A DNA stretch of 16,847 nt from Chlorobiales bacterium (GCA_022360275.1 JAKSDC010000126.1:1-16847); one strand, 5' to 3'; numbered from the stretch's first letter, positions 7,616 to 13,613 are shown. The notes: a model not told the origin generated them from the letters alone. Numbers and translations: made by a program.

Positions 7616-7928
7616 CCCCGGTGAAATAGTCTCCTATTCTCATACCTTACCACTATCATTATCATTCCTAATTATTCCTAATTCTGTTTTTGAGATAGCG
7701 GTGGCCATAGGCACTCTTGAGATACTTTTCCCGATGAATCGCGTCTCTACTGGTTCTACATGCCTCATAATACACAAGATCCAGAGGCCGGCGATGTGCT
7801 GTAGATCTTGAAAGACCCATTCTATGCTCAGTTATTCTTCGTTCTAAATCTGCTGTATATCCAATACAAAAACGATTATCCCTTCGGCTTTTCAGCACAT
7901 ATACGTAATACATCTTTATTTCACGGGG
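7616..7928 (-). mobile_element. Compact GIY-YIG element with terminal inverted repeats
   Basis: One end reads CCCCGGTGAAATA (7616-7628) and the other TATTTCACGGGG (7917-7928). They are inverted copies differing by one G. Between them lies a single 81-aa GIY-YIG gene and a short tail. The ends coincide exactly with the break in the surrounding four-helix-bundle gene. There is no transposase, no intron-like secondary structure that I can recognise and no evident target duplication. The mobility is inferred from the exact interruption plus the inverted ends. Confidence 0.7.
7668..7913 (-). CDS. Small GIY-YIG nuclease-domain protein (URI/UvrC-N type)
   Basis: The 81-aa protein is a minimal GIY-YIG domain. 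YYVYVLKS (residues 2-9) is the GIY strand, FCIGYTADLERRITEH (15-30) is the YIG strand plus the catalytic arginine, and AIHREKYLKS (57-66) has the catalytic glutamate; all key residues are present. Such stand-alone domains are very common in Bacteroidetes, Chlorobi and candidate phyla, and their function is mostly unknown; the fold cuts DNA in UvrC and in homing endonucleases. The start codon lies two bases after the stop of the interrupted N-half, suggesting translational coupling. The C-terminus is basic (HRYLKNRIRNN). Its place inside inverted repeats suggests that it moves its own DNA. Confidence 0.9.
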   Translation of the reverse strand: MYYVYVLKSRRDNRFCIGYTADLERRITEHRMGLSRSTAHRRPLDLVYYEACRTSRDAIHREKYLKSAYGHRYLKNRIRNN

Positions 7929-8087
7929 TTTGCTGGAACAGAGACCGCTACCCGACGGAGCTGAGAAGTCAAACCATATATTTCTTCCTTTGGAAACCCC
8001 TGAGTAACCCTATAAACACGAAGAACCAATTCATGGGCCTTTTGCCAAACAATTAAATCCTGAAAACACCGGCTGCTCATTTTTTCC

Positions 8088-8094
8088 CCTCCTT
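8088..8094 (-). promoter_or_regulatory. Strong Shine-Dalgarno of the split S23-family gene
   Basis: The - strand reads AAGGAGG followed by 7 nt and ATG (8080). It contrasts with the rhamnose genes, which lack one, and it partly lies in the purine strand of the adjoining heptad array. Confidence 0.7.
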
Positions 8095-8153
8095 GATTCT
8101 GGCTCCTTGCTCCTCTCTCTAATTTGACCTTTGACTTTTGCCTTCTGCTTCAG
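8092..8153. repeat. Heptad array between S23-family gene and rfbA
   Basis: Units CTTGATT, CTGGCTC, CTTGCTC, CTCTCTC, then (after 3 nt) TTTGACC, TTTGACT, TTTGCCT, TCTGCTT. The register runs into the rfbA stop codon. This is the 5' flank of the split S23-family gene; the purine-rich strand is the S23 coding strand. Confidence 0.8.
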
Positions 8154-9025
8154 CGACGGAGGAGCTGAAGCAGATACTCCCCATACTGGCTTTTCATCAA
8201 CGGTTTTGCCAGTTGCTCAAGCTGCTCATTGTCGATCCATCCGCTCCTCCAGGCAATCTCTTCCGGACAGGCGATCTTCAACCCCTGCCGTTTCTCCACC
8301 GTCTCGATAAAGTTACCGGCCTCCTGATAGGAATCATGCGTCCCCGTATCGAGCCATGCAAAACCCCGCCCCATGATCGACATGCGCAATTGCCTGCGGC
8401 GAAGGAACTCTTCATTCACCGAGGTGATCTCGAGCTCGCCACGCGCCGACGGCCTCACATTTTTTGCAACCCTAACGACATCGTTCGGATAAAAATACAA
8501 TCCAACCACCGCATAGTTCGACTTCGGATTCTTTGGTTTCTCCTCTATCGACAGGACGTTGCCGGATTCATCAAACTCGGCCACTCCGTACCGTTCCGGA
8601 TCGTTCACGTAGTACCCGAAAATGTTAGCCGCACCTTCTTCGCTGACACTTCGCACCGCTTTCTGCAGCATACCTGTAAATCCGTAACCGAAAAAGATGT
8701 TGTCGCCAAGGATCAGACACACATCGTCATCCCCGATAAACTCTTCACCAAGCAGAAAGGCCTGCGCCAGTCCATCCGGTGAAGGCTGTTCGACGTAAGA
8801 AAGCCTGATCCCCCAGTCGCTCCCGTAACCCAACATTCGTTCAAACAATGGGAGATCCACCGGTGTTGAAATCACCAGCACATCACGAATTCCCGCCAGC
8901 ATCAACGTACTCAGCGGATAGTAGATCATCGGCTTGTCATACACCGGCAGCAGTTGTTTCGATATGCCTCGCGTCACCGGATAGAGCCGGGTACCCGAGC
9001 CTCCGGCAAGTATAATTCCTTTCAT
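8150..9025 (-). CDS. rfbA: Glucose-1-phosphate thymidylyltransferase
   Basis: The 291-aa RmlA enzyme joins glucose-1-phosphate and dTTP to make dTDP-glucose, the first step of rhamnose synthesis. The N-terminal nucleotide-binding motif GIILAGGSGTRLYPVT (residues 3-18) and SKQLLPVYDKPMIYYPLS (about 22-39) are classic. ILGDNIFFG near 108-116 and EEKPKNPKSNYAVVG near 160 are also present. I start at ATG 9025, directly before the glycine-rich motif. The frame stays open for a further 64 codons, but much of that is the tandem heptamer read as repeated HYSLFTI, which is not part of the family. No Shine-Dalgarno is visible; the array touches the start codon. Separated from rfbC by the S23/GIY-YIG block. 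Confidence 0.96.
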   Translation of the reverse strand: MKGIILAGGSGTRLYPVTRGISKQLLPVYDKPMIYYPLSTLMLAGIRDVLVISTPVDLPLFERMLGYGSDWGIRLSYVEQPSPDGLAQAFLLGEEFIGDDDVCLILGDNIFFGYGFTGMLQKAVRSVSEEGAANIFGYYVNDPERYGVAEFDESGNVLSIEEKPKNPKSNYAVVGLYFYPNDVVRVAKNVRPSARGELEITSVNEEFLRRRQLRMSIMGRGFAWLDTGTHDSYQEAGNFIETVEKRQGLKIACPEEIAWRSGWIDNEQLEQLAKPLMKSQYGEYLLQLLRR

Positions 9026-9027
9026 TG

Positions 9028-9110
<83 letters not shown>

Positions 9111-9217
9111 GAAGATAACAATCGGTTTATTTGTTGAACTGTTGAGTCGCTGAAATGTTCAAACAGCTTGAGAGCGAGATAGCTTGCTGACCTGATAGTT
9201 ATTTCCCAAGTAATCAA

Positions 9218-9350
9218 TATTCAATAGTCATTATTCATTCGACAATAGTCATTCTCCCGACTCCTTACTCCTGCAGCAAAGCTGCTGCTTCTTTCTCCTC
9301 CTATTCCTTTTGCCCTTTGACTTTTTACTTTGCCTCCTATTCCCCATTCA
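9218..9350. repeat. Degenerate heptad array with hairpin, upstream of SecB-like gene
   Basis: The 133 bp divide into 19 heptads, for example TATTCAA, TAGTCAT, TCGACAA, ACTCCTG, TTTGCCC, TTTGACT, TTTTACT, CTATTCC, CCATTCA. A short hairpin, GCAGC-aaa-GCTGC (9273-9285), is embedded. The central part resembles 11386-11465. The spacer between rfbA and the SecB-like gene (9026-9419) holds this and the perfect array; 9111-9217 has nothing I can identify. Confidence 0.75.
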
Positions 9351-9419
9351 CCGATACTTTTCTTACATTACCGGGCAGTGACCGTAACGACACAGGACAA
9401 CAAACAAATCCAAAACAGA

Positions 9420-9911
9420 ATGAGTGACGAAAACAACAAACAGCACCGTATAAATTTCGCGCTTGTCAATATCAAAACCGAAAAACTGGATATTCATCCC
9501 GATGCTTTCGAGGATGGGAAACCGGTAGCGATTCAGGCAGGCATCAACTTCGGCATCGATAAACAAAAACACCTGGTAAAAACCGTGTTCAACCATAATT
9601 TTGTACACCCGGAAGAGGAACAGGATGGACAAAAGAAAGCAAAGCCAATCATCGAACTGACCATAAGCTGCGTTTTTGCTTTTGATCCCGAAAGCTGGCA
9701 GATTCTGGAAAAAGAAGAAGAACAGATCTTTATTCTCCCGAAAGGTCTTGCCAGCCATTTTGCCATGATGACCGCAGGTACTGCAAGAGGCATTCTCCAC
9801 AACGAAACAGAACATACCGAATACAACAAGCTCATCATCCCGGCACAAAGCGTCGGCGACATCATTCCAAACGACGTCCAGATTTCTCTTTCACAACCCC
9901 CAACAGCGTAA
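9420..9911 (+). CDS. SecB-like chaperone-fold protein (tentative)
   Basis: The 163-aa acidic protein starts MSDENNKQHRINFALV. Its C-terminal half has the order typical of SecB: an extended strand region, a helix with HFAMMTAGTARGILH (about residues 117-131, compare the RG-hydrophobic-LH segment of SecB) and then NKLIIPAQSVGDIIP resembling the SecB proline-rich end. SecB is a cytoplasmic tetrameric export chaperone. Similarity is distant, so a different SecB-fold role (for example a toxin-antitoxin chaperone or a lineage-specific protein) is possible. ATG 9420 was chosen because the 30 upstream residues read repeat-derived DNA. It is the only + strand gene between purF and abiEi and ends in an intrinsic terminator. 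No good Shine-Dalgarno is seen. Confidence 0.5.
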   Translation: MSDENNKQHRINFALVNIKTEKLDIHPDAFEDGKPVAIQAGINFGIDKQKHLVKTVFNHNFVHPEEEQDGQKKAKPIIELTISCVFAFDPESWQILEKEEEQIFILPKGLASHFAMMTAGTARGILHNETEHTEYNKLIIPAQSVGDIIPNDVQISLSQPPTA

Positions 9912-9917
9912 AAAGCA

Positions 9918-9943
9918 AAACGCCCCGAAAAATCGGGGTGTTT
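9918..9943 (+). terminator. Intrinsic terminator of the SecB-like gene
   Basis: An 11-bp stem with one G-T pair, AAACGCCCCGA (9918-9928) and TCGGGGTGTTT (9933-9943), has an AAAA loop. It lies 6 bp past the stop codon. The 3' arm ends in TTT and is followed by CAGATTTC. The A-rich left side could make it work in both directions. Confidence 0.8.
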
Positions 9944-9957
9944 CAGATTTCTGTCCA

Positions 9958-10176
9958 CTAATTTTCACGAATTCTCACTAATTGTGAAAAAAAATCAGGG
10001 CTTTGTTGATCCGGTGCAAAGCGGACAACAAAGCCTTGGACAAAAATCTCACCAAGCAACGGCTCACCGACACTTGACAAGTCCGCAAGATCCACTGGCC
10101 GACCTGTAATGGCTGCAAGCTGGCCGATCAACGCCATCCTGTCAGAAACGTCCAGGCTATGGTTAGCTTTTACCAA
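9958..10176 (-). pseudogene. C-terminal fragment of a MntA-like nucleotidyltransferase
   Basis: The frame encodes DVSDRMALIGQLAAITGRP followed by VDLADLSSVGEPLLGEIFVQ. It resembles the second half of MNT-domain nucleotidyltransferases (helix, GRxVDLxDL strand with the third catalytic Asp, then a helix ending in a hydrophobic GxxV). The N-terminal GSx10DxD active-site half is missing. The fragment begins, in another frame, right at the cysQ stop codon with only a TTG as possible start. No HepT-like partner follows. It is best read as a remnant of a HepT/MntA toxin-antitoxin pair fused onto the cysQ 3' end. The last 20 residues do not resemble the family. Confidence 0.55.
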
Positions 10177-10865
10177 ACAATAAAATACGGGTTCAGGAGA
10201 TCTTCCTTGTTGTAGTGCAGTTCCTTGCCGCTTTCAGCCGCAACCATACAGATTTTCAGTGAACTTCCCCGCTGTACGATTTCAAGGTCGGGATACTCGT
10301 CCCTTATTGAATCGATAAAAGCAACGGTGAGGCCGTTCATGTGGGAACGGCTGCCCACCACCCGGTAAGGTCTTCCATTTTTTTGCAGCGGCAGGCGGTA
10401 AGCGGTTTCAAGCAGCCGCTCCTTGCTGCCGAACCAGCTGTTAATACCACTGAGATAATAGCCGCCCTGCTCCACGGCTCCATAAAAAAGCTCATCGAGA
10501 ACCGGCACATAGACAACACCAAGCACGGGCACGCCATCTTCGATCAAGGCAATATTCACCGTAAACTCGCCATTGCGCGAAACAAACTCTTTTGTACCGT
10601 CAAGAGGATCGACCAGCCAGAACCGCTTCCACGCTTTTCTTTTACCATAGGGTATCGACTTACCCTCTTCGCTTAAAACCGGCAAACCCGATCCTTCAAG
10701 CTCCTGCATGATAACCTCATGCGCCGCCTGGTCAGCTCTCGTCAACGGCGAATTATCCTCTTTCTTCTCAACCACGAAGTCTTCCGATTCGTACACGTCC
10801 ATAATTACCCGGCCACCCTCGATCGCAGCCCTCACCGCCAATGTCAGTTCATCATGTACAACCAT
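10170..10865 (-). CDS. cysQ: CysQ-like 3'(2'),5'-bisphosphate nucleotidase with internal deletion
   Basis: The 231-aa product belongs to the inositol-monophosphatase/CysQ family, which hydrolyses 3'-phosphoadenosine 5'-phosphate left by PAPS use. Metal-site motifs are seen at TRADQAAHE (residues 42-50), LSEEGK (64-69) and WLVDPLDGTKEF (83-94). The family's fourth acidic site, WD(T/S)AAG, and the preceding YPR-GPTMEW region are absent: the protein jumps from GSSLKICMVA (about 200-209) to AESGKELHYNKEDLLNPYFI. Some 40 residues are lost in frame near base 10238, so activity is doubtful. A GAGGAA Shine-Dalgarno (10873-10868) supports the start. It lies downstream of cysC with an S23-family unit between, consistent with a PAPS salvage/sulfation pair. 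Confidence 0.8.
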   Translation of the reverse strand: MVVHDELTLAVRAAIEGGRVIMDVYESEDFVVEKKEDNSPLTRADQAAHEVIMQELEGSGLPVLSEEGKSIPYGKRKAWKRFWLVDPLDGTKEFVSRNGEFTVNIALIEDGVPVLGVVYVPVLDELFYGAVEQGGYYLSGINSWFGSKERLLETAYRLPLQKNGRPYRVVGSRSHMNGLTVAFIDSIRDEYPDLEIVQRGSSLKICMVAAESGKELHYNKEDLLNPYFIVW

Positions 10866-10886
10866 TATTCCTCAGTTCGAATATTT

Positions 10887-10937
10887 TTGTCGATTGTCGA
10901 TTGTCGATTGTCGATTGTCGATTGTCGATTGTCGATT
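10887..10937. repeat. Perfect tandem heptamer TTGTCGA, about 7 copies
   Basis: A 51-bp uninterrupted 7-bp repeat lies upstream of cysQ and downstream of the intact S23-family gene. Its complement TCGACAA also occurs once as a unit in the array at 9239-9245. Confidence 0.98.
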
Positions 10938-10997
10938 AAAATATGTAATGCAATAACTTTGTATTCACAAGGGATTAATCAAATAAAACACTTAAAA

Positions 10998-11366
10998 TTA
11001 ATCACTTAACTGCTTCCTTGCTGTTTTTCGCGAGGATATGAAAATTGAGATCAACTCTTTACTCTCTATCAACAAAGGAGAGACAAGAGATGCATCAAGA
11101 AGCTTCTCATCAAGAATAAACTCAAGCCAGAACGAAGACTCATCAGCTTCTTCGATAACTATTCCAAGCTTGGCTATGAAGGAAGGTTTTGAACCTGCAA
11201 CACATGCTGCCCTGTAATTAGCAGCGACTGAAGTTGCACAGCGAATCAACTGATTCTCGATATTTCTTCCAAGAGCATTCTTTGGCAGGGATGATGCAAG
11301 TTTAACACATTCATGCGCAAAATCCTTCGACCTCTTTTTCAGGTCGATCGAGTCGATCCTACTCAT
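10998..11366 (-). CDS. Four-helix-bundle protein (S23/IVP family), intact
   Basis: The 122-aa protein matches the S23 / 23S rRNA intervening-sequence protein family. Conserved points are KKRSKDFAHECVKLASSLPK (residues 10-29), NQLIRCATSVAANYRAAC (about 38-55), KPSFIAKLGIVIEEADES (about 60-77) and FWLEFILDE. The family forms pentamers of four-helix bundles; the accessory protein Avd of diversity-generating retroelements is related. The job of stand-alone members is unknown, though a nucleic-acid-binding role is plausible. It sits between cysC and cysQ, all on the - strand, and is bounded by heptad arrays on both sides. The start codon overlaps the end of the 11365-11581 array. No Shine-Dalgarno at normal distance. 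Slightly richer in A+T than the neighbouring enzyme genes. Confidence 0.9.
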   Translation of the reverse strand: MSRIDSIDLKKRSKDFAHECVKLASSLPKNALGRNIENQLIRCATSVAANYRAACVAGSKPSFIAKLGIVIEEADESSFWLEFILDEKLLDASLVSPLLIESKELISIFISSRKTARKQLSD

Positions 11367-11581
11367 TCAATTCATCAATTAACAATAATCATTCTCCTTT
11401 CTCCTGCAGTAACGCTGCTACTCCTACTTTTCCTTTTGACCTTTGGCTTTATTCCCCATTACCCAATACCGATTGCCCGTCCTCCATTCTTCAATATTCA
11501 TTCGACAATAATCATTAGTCATTTGTCATTCCGGATTCCTATTTTCCCCTCATTATTCAATAGTAAATCGTCATTACTCAT
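11365..11581. repeat. 217-bp spacer made of 31 consecutive degenerate heptads
   Basis: The spacer from the S23-family start codon to the cysC stop codon divides exactly into 31 heptads. Examples are TCATCAA, TAATCAT, TCTCCTT, TCTCCTG, TTTGACC, TTTGGCT, CCATTAC, TCATTAG, TCATTTG, TCATTCC, TCGTCAT, TACTCAT. An imperfect hairpin, GCAGT-aac-GCTGC (11406-11418), corresponds to the one at 9273-9285. The last units supply the cysC stop codon. Confidence 0.8.
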
Positions 11582-12176
11582 TTCCTAACCGGATTCTCGG
11601 CATCACGAAGTCGACGATCTGCCTCACGCATTTCTCGACGCTTCGCCCATCAGTCTGGACATGAATATCAGGATTCACAGGGGCTTCGTAGGGGGCGCTG
11701 ATACCGGTGAAGTTCGGGATCTCTCCGGCTCTCGCCTTTTTATAGATTCCCTTCACATCCCTTTCTTCACAAACCTCAAGAGGCGCGTCGACAAACACCT
11801 CGAAGAAATCGTCCGGTCCGATAATTTCCCTCGCCATATCACGCATTTCCTGGGAAGGACTGATAAAGCTGTTCATCGTCACCACCCCGCACTGCACGAA
11901 AAGTTTCGTTACCTCGGCAATCCTTCGGATATTTTCGGTCCTGTCCTTTTCCCCGAAGCCGAGATTGTTATTGATCCCGGTCCTGATGTTGTCCCCGTCC
12001 AGAACCTGAGTCAGGAACCCTTGCGAAGACAGCTCCCTTTCAGTATGTCGTGCAAGCGTCGTTTTTCCCGAACCGGACAAACCGGTCAACCACAAGGTAC
12101 AACCCCGCTGCCCGAGCATCCGTTCCTTGTCCGCACGGCACAAAATCTGATCAAAAACAGGATGAATATGTTCCAT
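11574..12176 (-). CDS. cysC: Adenylylsulfate (APS) kinase
   Basis: The 200-aa kinase phosphorylates APS to PAPS in the cytoplasm. The P-loop GLSGSGKTTLA lies at residues 32-42, the substrate region LDGDNIRTGINNNLGFG near 58-74 and the family motif NSFISPSQEMRD near 102-113. YEAPVNPDIHVQTD near 163-176 is the usual C-terminal signature. All catalytic elements are present. Because cysQ lies in the same direction downstream and the locus is rich in sugar genes, PAPS may serve sulfation of a surface glycan rather than assimilation; this is inference, and no sulfotransferase is in the window. The start at 12176 fits family length; no Shine-Dalgarno is seen. The stop codon lies inside a heptad array. 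Confidence 0.95.
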   Translation of the reverse strand: MEHIHPVFDQILCRADKERMLGQRGCTLWLTGLSGSGKTTLARHTERELSSQGFLTQVLDGDNIRTGINNNLGFGEKDRTENIRRIAEVTKLFVQCGVVTMNSFISPSQEMRDMAREIIGPDDFFEVFVDAPLEVCEERDVKGIYKKARAGEIPNFTGISAPYEAPVNPDIHVQTDGRSVEKCVRQIVDFVMPRIRLGNE

Positions 12177-12268
12177 AGTTACAAGTATTATTAGCTAGGG
12201 GAATATAAGTCTATAGTGCTAAGGAGAAGATAGCAGATTGTTGAGATGGCTTGATGGCAAAACACTGG

Positions 12269-12324
12269 GAACCAAGAGCCAGTATACAGTTGGCAGTTCC
12301 CAAATTCAGGATTCTTAATTCTTG
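12269..12324. repeat. Degenerate heptad array upstream of cysC
   Basis: Eight consecutive 7-nt units: GAACCAA, GAGCCAG, TATACAG, TTGGCAG, TTCCCAA, ATTCAGG, ATTCTTA, ATTCTTG. The rest of the 12177-12357 spacer shows no gene. Confidence 0.7.
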
Positions 12325-12357
12325 CTTGCGGGATGGTTTTCTGGCCGGATAGCTTAA

Positions 12358-12692
12358 CTATTGTTCAATCCGAATAATCTCCATTTTCAGCGTCGGGAGA
12401 TCATCTTTCACGATCTTCCAGATAATGGCAAACTTATTCCAAAATATTCGTGCGCTATCCTGTTCCTTAAACCGATAATACCCGTCCAATCAACGGCTTG
12501 ATGACAAGCCCTTACTTCCAGAGAAATTGATTTTGCGGCTTCACCTATGATCTCGAAATTTCTCACAACAGCATCAACTGTTTTCCTATCCGCTGCAAAT
12601 GAATCGGCATCCATACCTTCAACATAGCTCTCGATCAATTCTATGGATTCGAGAATATCCTCGAGGAATAAAGTCCAGTCCCGCTTAGACAT
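12358..12692 (-). pseudogene. hepT: HepT-type toxin gene with a single frameshift
   Basis: The reading frame from ATG 12692 gives MSKRDWTLFLEDILESI and continues to NRIAHEYFGIS with family features intact, including the RNase motif R-x4-H-x-Y (RNRIAHEY, near residues 82-89). It then goes out of frame into LPLSGRS-stop (12408). Shifting by one base at the TTT run (12430-12432 on the + strand, AAA) restores the family tail: FAIIWKIVKDDLPTLKMEII, ending at TAG 12358. One missing T in the coding strand explains it. HepT is a HEPN-fold RNase toxin neutralised when MntA AMPylates the tyrosine of this motif. It overlaps the mntA remnant by 8 bp, as in the classical operon. A sequencing error in the homopolymer is possible. 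Confidence 0.82.
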
Positions 12693-12846
12693 ATTCCAAC
12701 TCATCCATAATATCAATATCACTACCCGACTCTTGCTCTCCGCGCACATATGATCCAAAAAAAGCAAGAGACTTGACCTTGTACTTATGCTCCAGTATGT
12801 CCTGGTTCTGAACAATAATTGCTTTAATGTCTTCAAGCGACTTCAT
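12685..12846 (-). pseudogene. mntA: MntA-type antitoxin gene with internal in-frame deletion
   Basis: The 53-codon frame starts MKSLEDIKAIIVQNQDILEH and keeps the nucleotidyltransferase motif GS-x10-DxD (FFGSYVRGEQ to SDIDI, residues 29-46). It then goes straight to MDELEYV-stop. Full-length MntA proteins have about 100 residues, with a middle part that holds the third catalytic Asp (VDL) and a C-terminal end like ILDEIEYV. Both ends are therefore present and about 45 residues between them are missing, near base 12708. The protein could not AMPylate HepT. An AGGGGAAAG stretch about 12 nt upstream may be the ribosome site. It diverges from the AbiE operon across a 116-bp gap. Confidence 0.8.
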
Positions 12847-12927
12847 AATAGCCGACTTTCCCCTGTTGAAATTGTCCGATTGAGTTTTTTCAATTTACTC
12901 TGTTCAGCAATCAAAGAAAAATAATGT

Positions 12928-12956
12928 TTGTAACTTTCACCATATGAAAGTATCTT
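12928..12956 (+). promoter_or_regulatory. Predicted sigma-70 type promoter of the AbiE operon
   Basis: TTGTAA (12928-12933) and TATCTT (12951-12956) are separated by exactly 17 nt. The expected start point (about 12962-12964) falls on the abiEi ATG at 12963, so the transcript may be leaderless. No Shine-Dalgarno precedes that ATG, and an in-frame TGA at 12945-12947 rules out an upstream start. Confidence 0.5.
12933..12951. promoter_or_regulatory. Candidate AbiEi operator inside the promoter spacer
   Basis: A 7-bp perfect inverted repeat, ACTTTCA (12933-12939) and TGAAAGT (12945-12951), with a 5-nt centre fills the space between the -35 and -10 boxes. AbiEi antitoxins of the type IV systems are known to repress their own promoters by binding inverted repeats, so this is a good candidate site. 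Confidence 0.5.
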
Positions 12957-12962
12957 GCATTA

Positions 12963-13613
12963 ATGGGAACGCTTGCAGAACATATTACCAAGGCCGGGCT
13001 GGGCGAACGCGTTGTCACAGAAGCGCAATTGGCCCGACTGCTCGATGGCACCCGGCAGCGCCGTTACAACCTGGTCAACCGGGCTCTGCATTGCGGTGAC
13101 CTGTTGCGCCTGCGACGTGGCCGTTACTTACTTTCATCAGCAGTAAAGCAAGGCAAAGTACATCCATTTGTGCTGGCCCAGGCAATGCTGCCGGGGTCAT
13201 ACATCTCTTTCGAAACCGCGCTCAGCTATCATGGATGGATTCCGGAATCCACACAAATCACGATGTCAGTCACACCTTATCGCCGACGCCAGTCTCTCGA
13301 CATTCCGAAATTTGGTCGATTCCTTTATTACCCGTTGGCTTTGAACACCGGCTGGTTTCTGGAAGGCGTCGATCGGGATACTCATAGTGGACAGAGCTGT
13401 CTGATAGCTCAGCCGTTACGGGCGTTGCTCGACATATTCTGCCTGCGCAAGCTTGATTATCAAGGCCTCAGGAGTCTGACCGAAGGAATGCGCATCGATG
13501 GATACGAACTCGCCTCGATTGATATAAGTAATCTTGAGCGGTTACGCCCGGTCTATCAGCATAAACGCATGGCAAGGTGCATCTCGGCTATACAAGGAGA
13601 ATTGAGCCAGTGA
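12963..13613 (+). CDS. abiEi: AbiEi-family antitoxin / autorepressor
   Basis: The 216-aa protein has an N-terminal winged-helix region (about residues 15-60, with EAQLARLLDGTRQRRYNLVN and LLRLRRGRYLLS) followed by the AbiEi antitoxin domain (FVLAQAMLPGSYISFETALS near 70-89, then YHGWIPE). In the type IV toxin-antitoxin model it does not bind the toxin but represses the operon and counteracts AbiEii. The arginine-rich start of the wing suits DNA binding. It overlaps abiEii by 4 bp (GTGA), the usual operon arrangement. ATG 12963 is the first possible start in the frame. GC content is close to that of the core genes. It appears intact. Confidence 0.88.
   Translation: MGTLAEHITKAGLGERVVTEAQLARLLDGTRQRRYNLVNRALHCGDLLRLRRGRYLLSSAVKQGKVHPFVLAQAMLPGSYISFETALSYHGWIPESTQITMSVTPYRRRQSLDIPKFGRFLYYPLALNTGWFLEGVDRDTHSGQSCLIAQPLRALLDIFCLRKLDYQGLRSLTEGMRIDGYELASIDISNLERLRPVYQHKRMARCISAIQGELSQ
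13594..13600 (+). promoter_or_regulatory. Shine-Dalgarno that sets the abiEii start at GTG 13610
   Basis: AAGGAGA lies 9 nt before GTG 13610. An upstream in-frame ATG (13577) has no ribosome site and would overlap abiEi by 37 bp, so the GTG is preferred. Confidence 0.75.

Larger units (their letters stand above)
7395..8080 (-). pseudogene. Four-helix-bundle protein (S23/IVP family) gene split by a GIY-YIG element
   Basis: The two halves of one gene are separated by a 311-bp insert. The N-terminal half (8080-7928) encodes 51 residues: it starts MSSRCFQDLIVWQKAHEL, continues through FPKEEIYGLTSQLRR and ends VSVPAN. The C-terminal half (7616-7395) encodes 73 residues starting AEGFVKQSDADKLRYF, followed by NISQGSLEECRYY. 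Family members read VP(S/A)NIAEG across this point, so the insert falls inside a conserved motif and only about one codon is lost. Joined, the halves give about 124 residues, the usual length of the S23 / 23S rRNA intervening-sequence-protein family (PF05635/TIGR02436), to which DGR Avd proteins are related. The N-half now ends PVK-stop; the C-half could restart at ATG 7643. Good Shine-Dalgarno AAGGAGG at 8094-8088. The function of free-standing members is unknown. Confidence 0.85.

Noticed and set aside
7616..7928. Self-splicing intron or intein interrupting the S23-family gene
   Set aside because: The insert is nearly filled by the nuclease gene, shows no group I or II core that I can recognise, contains stop codons in the host frame, and has simple inverted ends.
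9363..9958. Two long antisense frames opposite the SecB-like gene (161 and 141 aa)
   Set aside because: They overlap a better supported gene with its own terminator and have shadow-like composition rich in Phe, Cys and Ser.
13577..13609. Upstream ATG start for abiEii
   Set aside because: There is no ribosome site before it and it would overlap abiEi by 37 bp; GTG 13610 has AAGGAGA at 9 nt.
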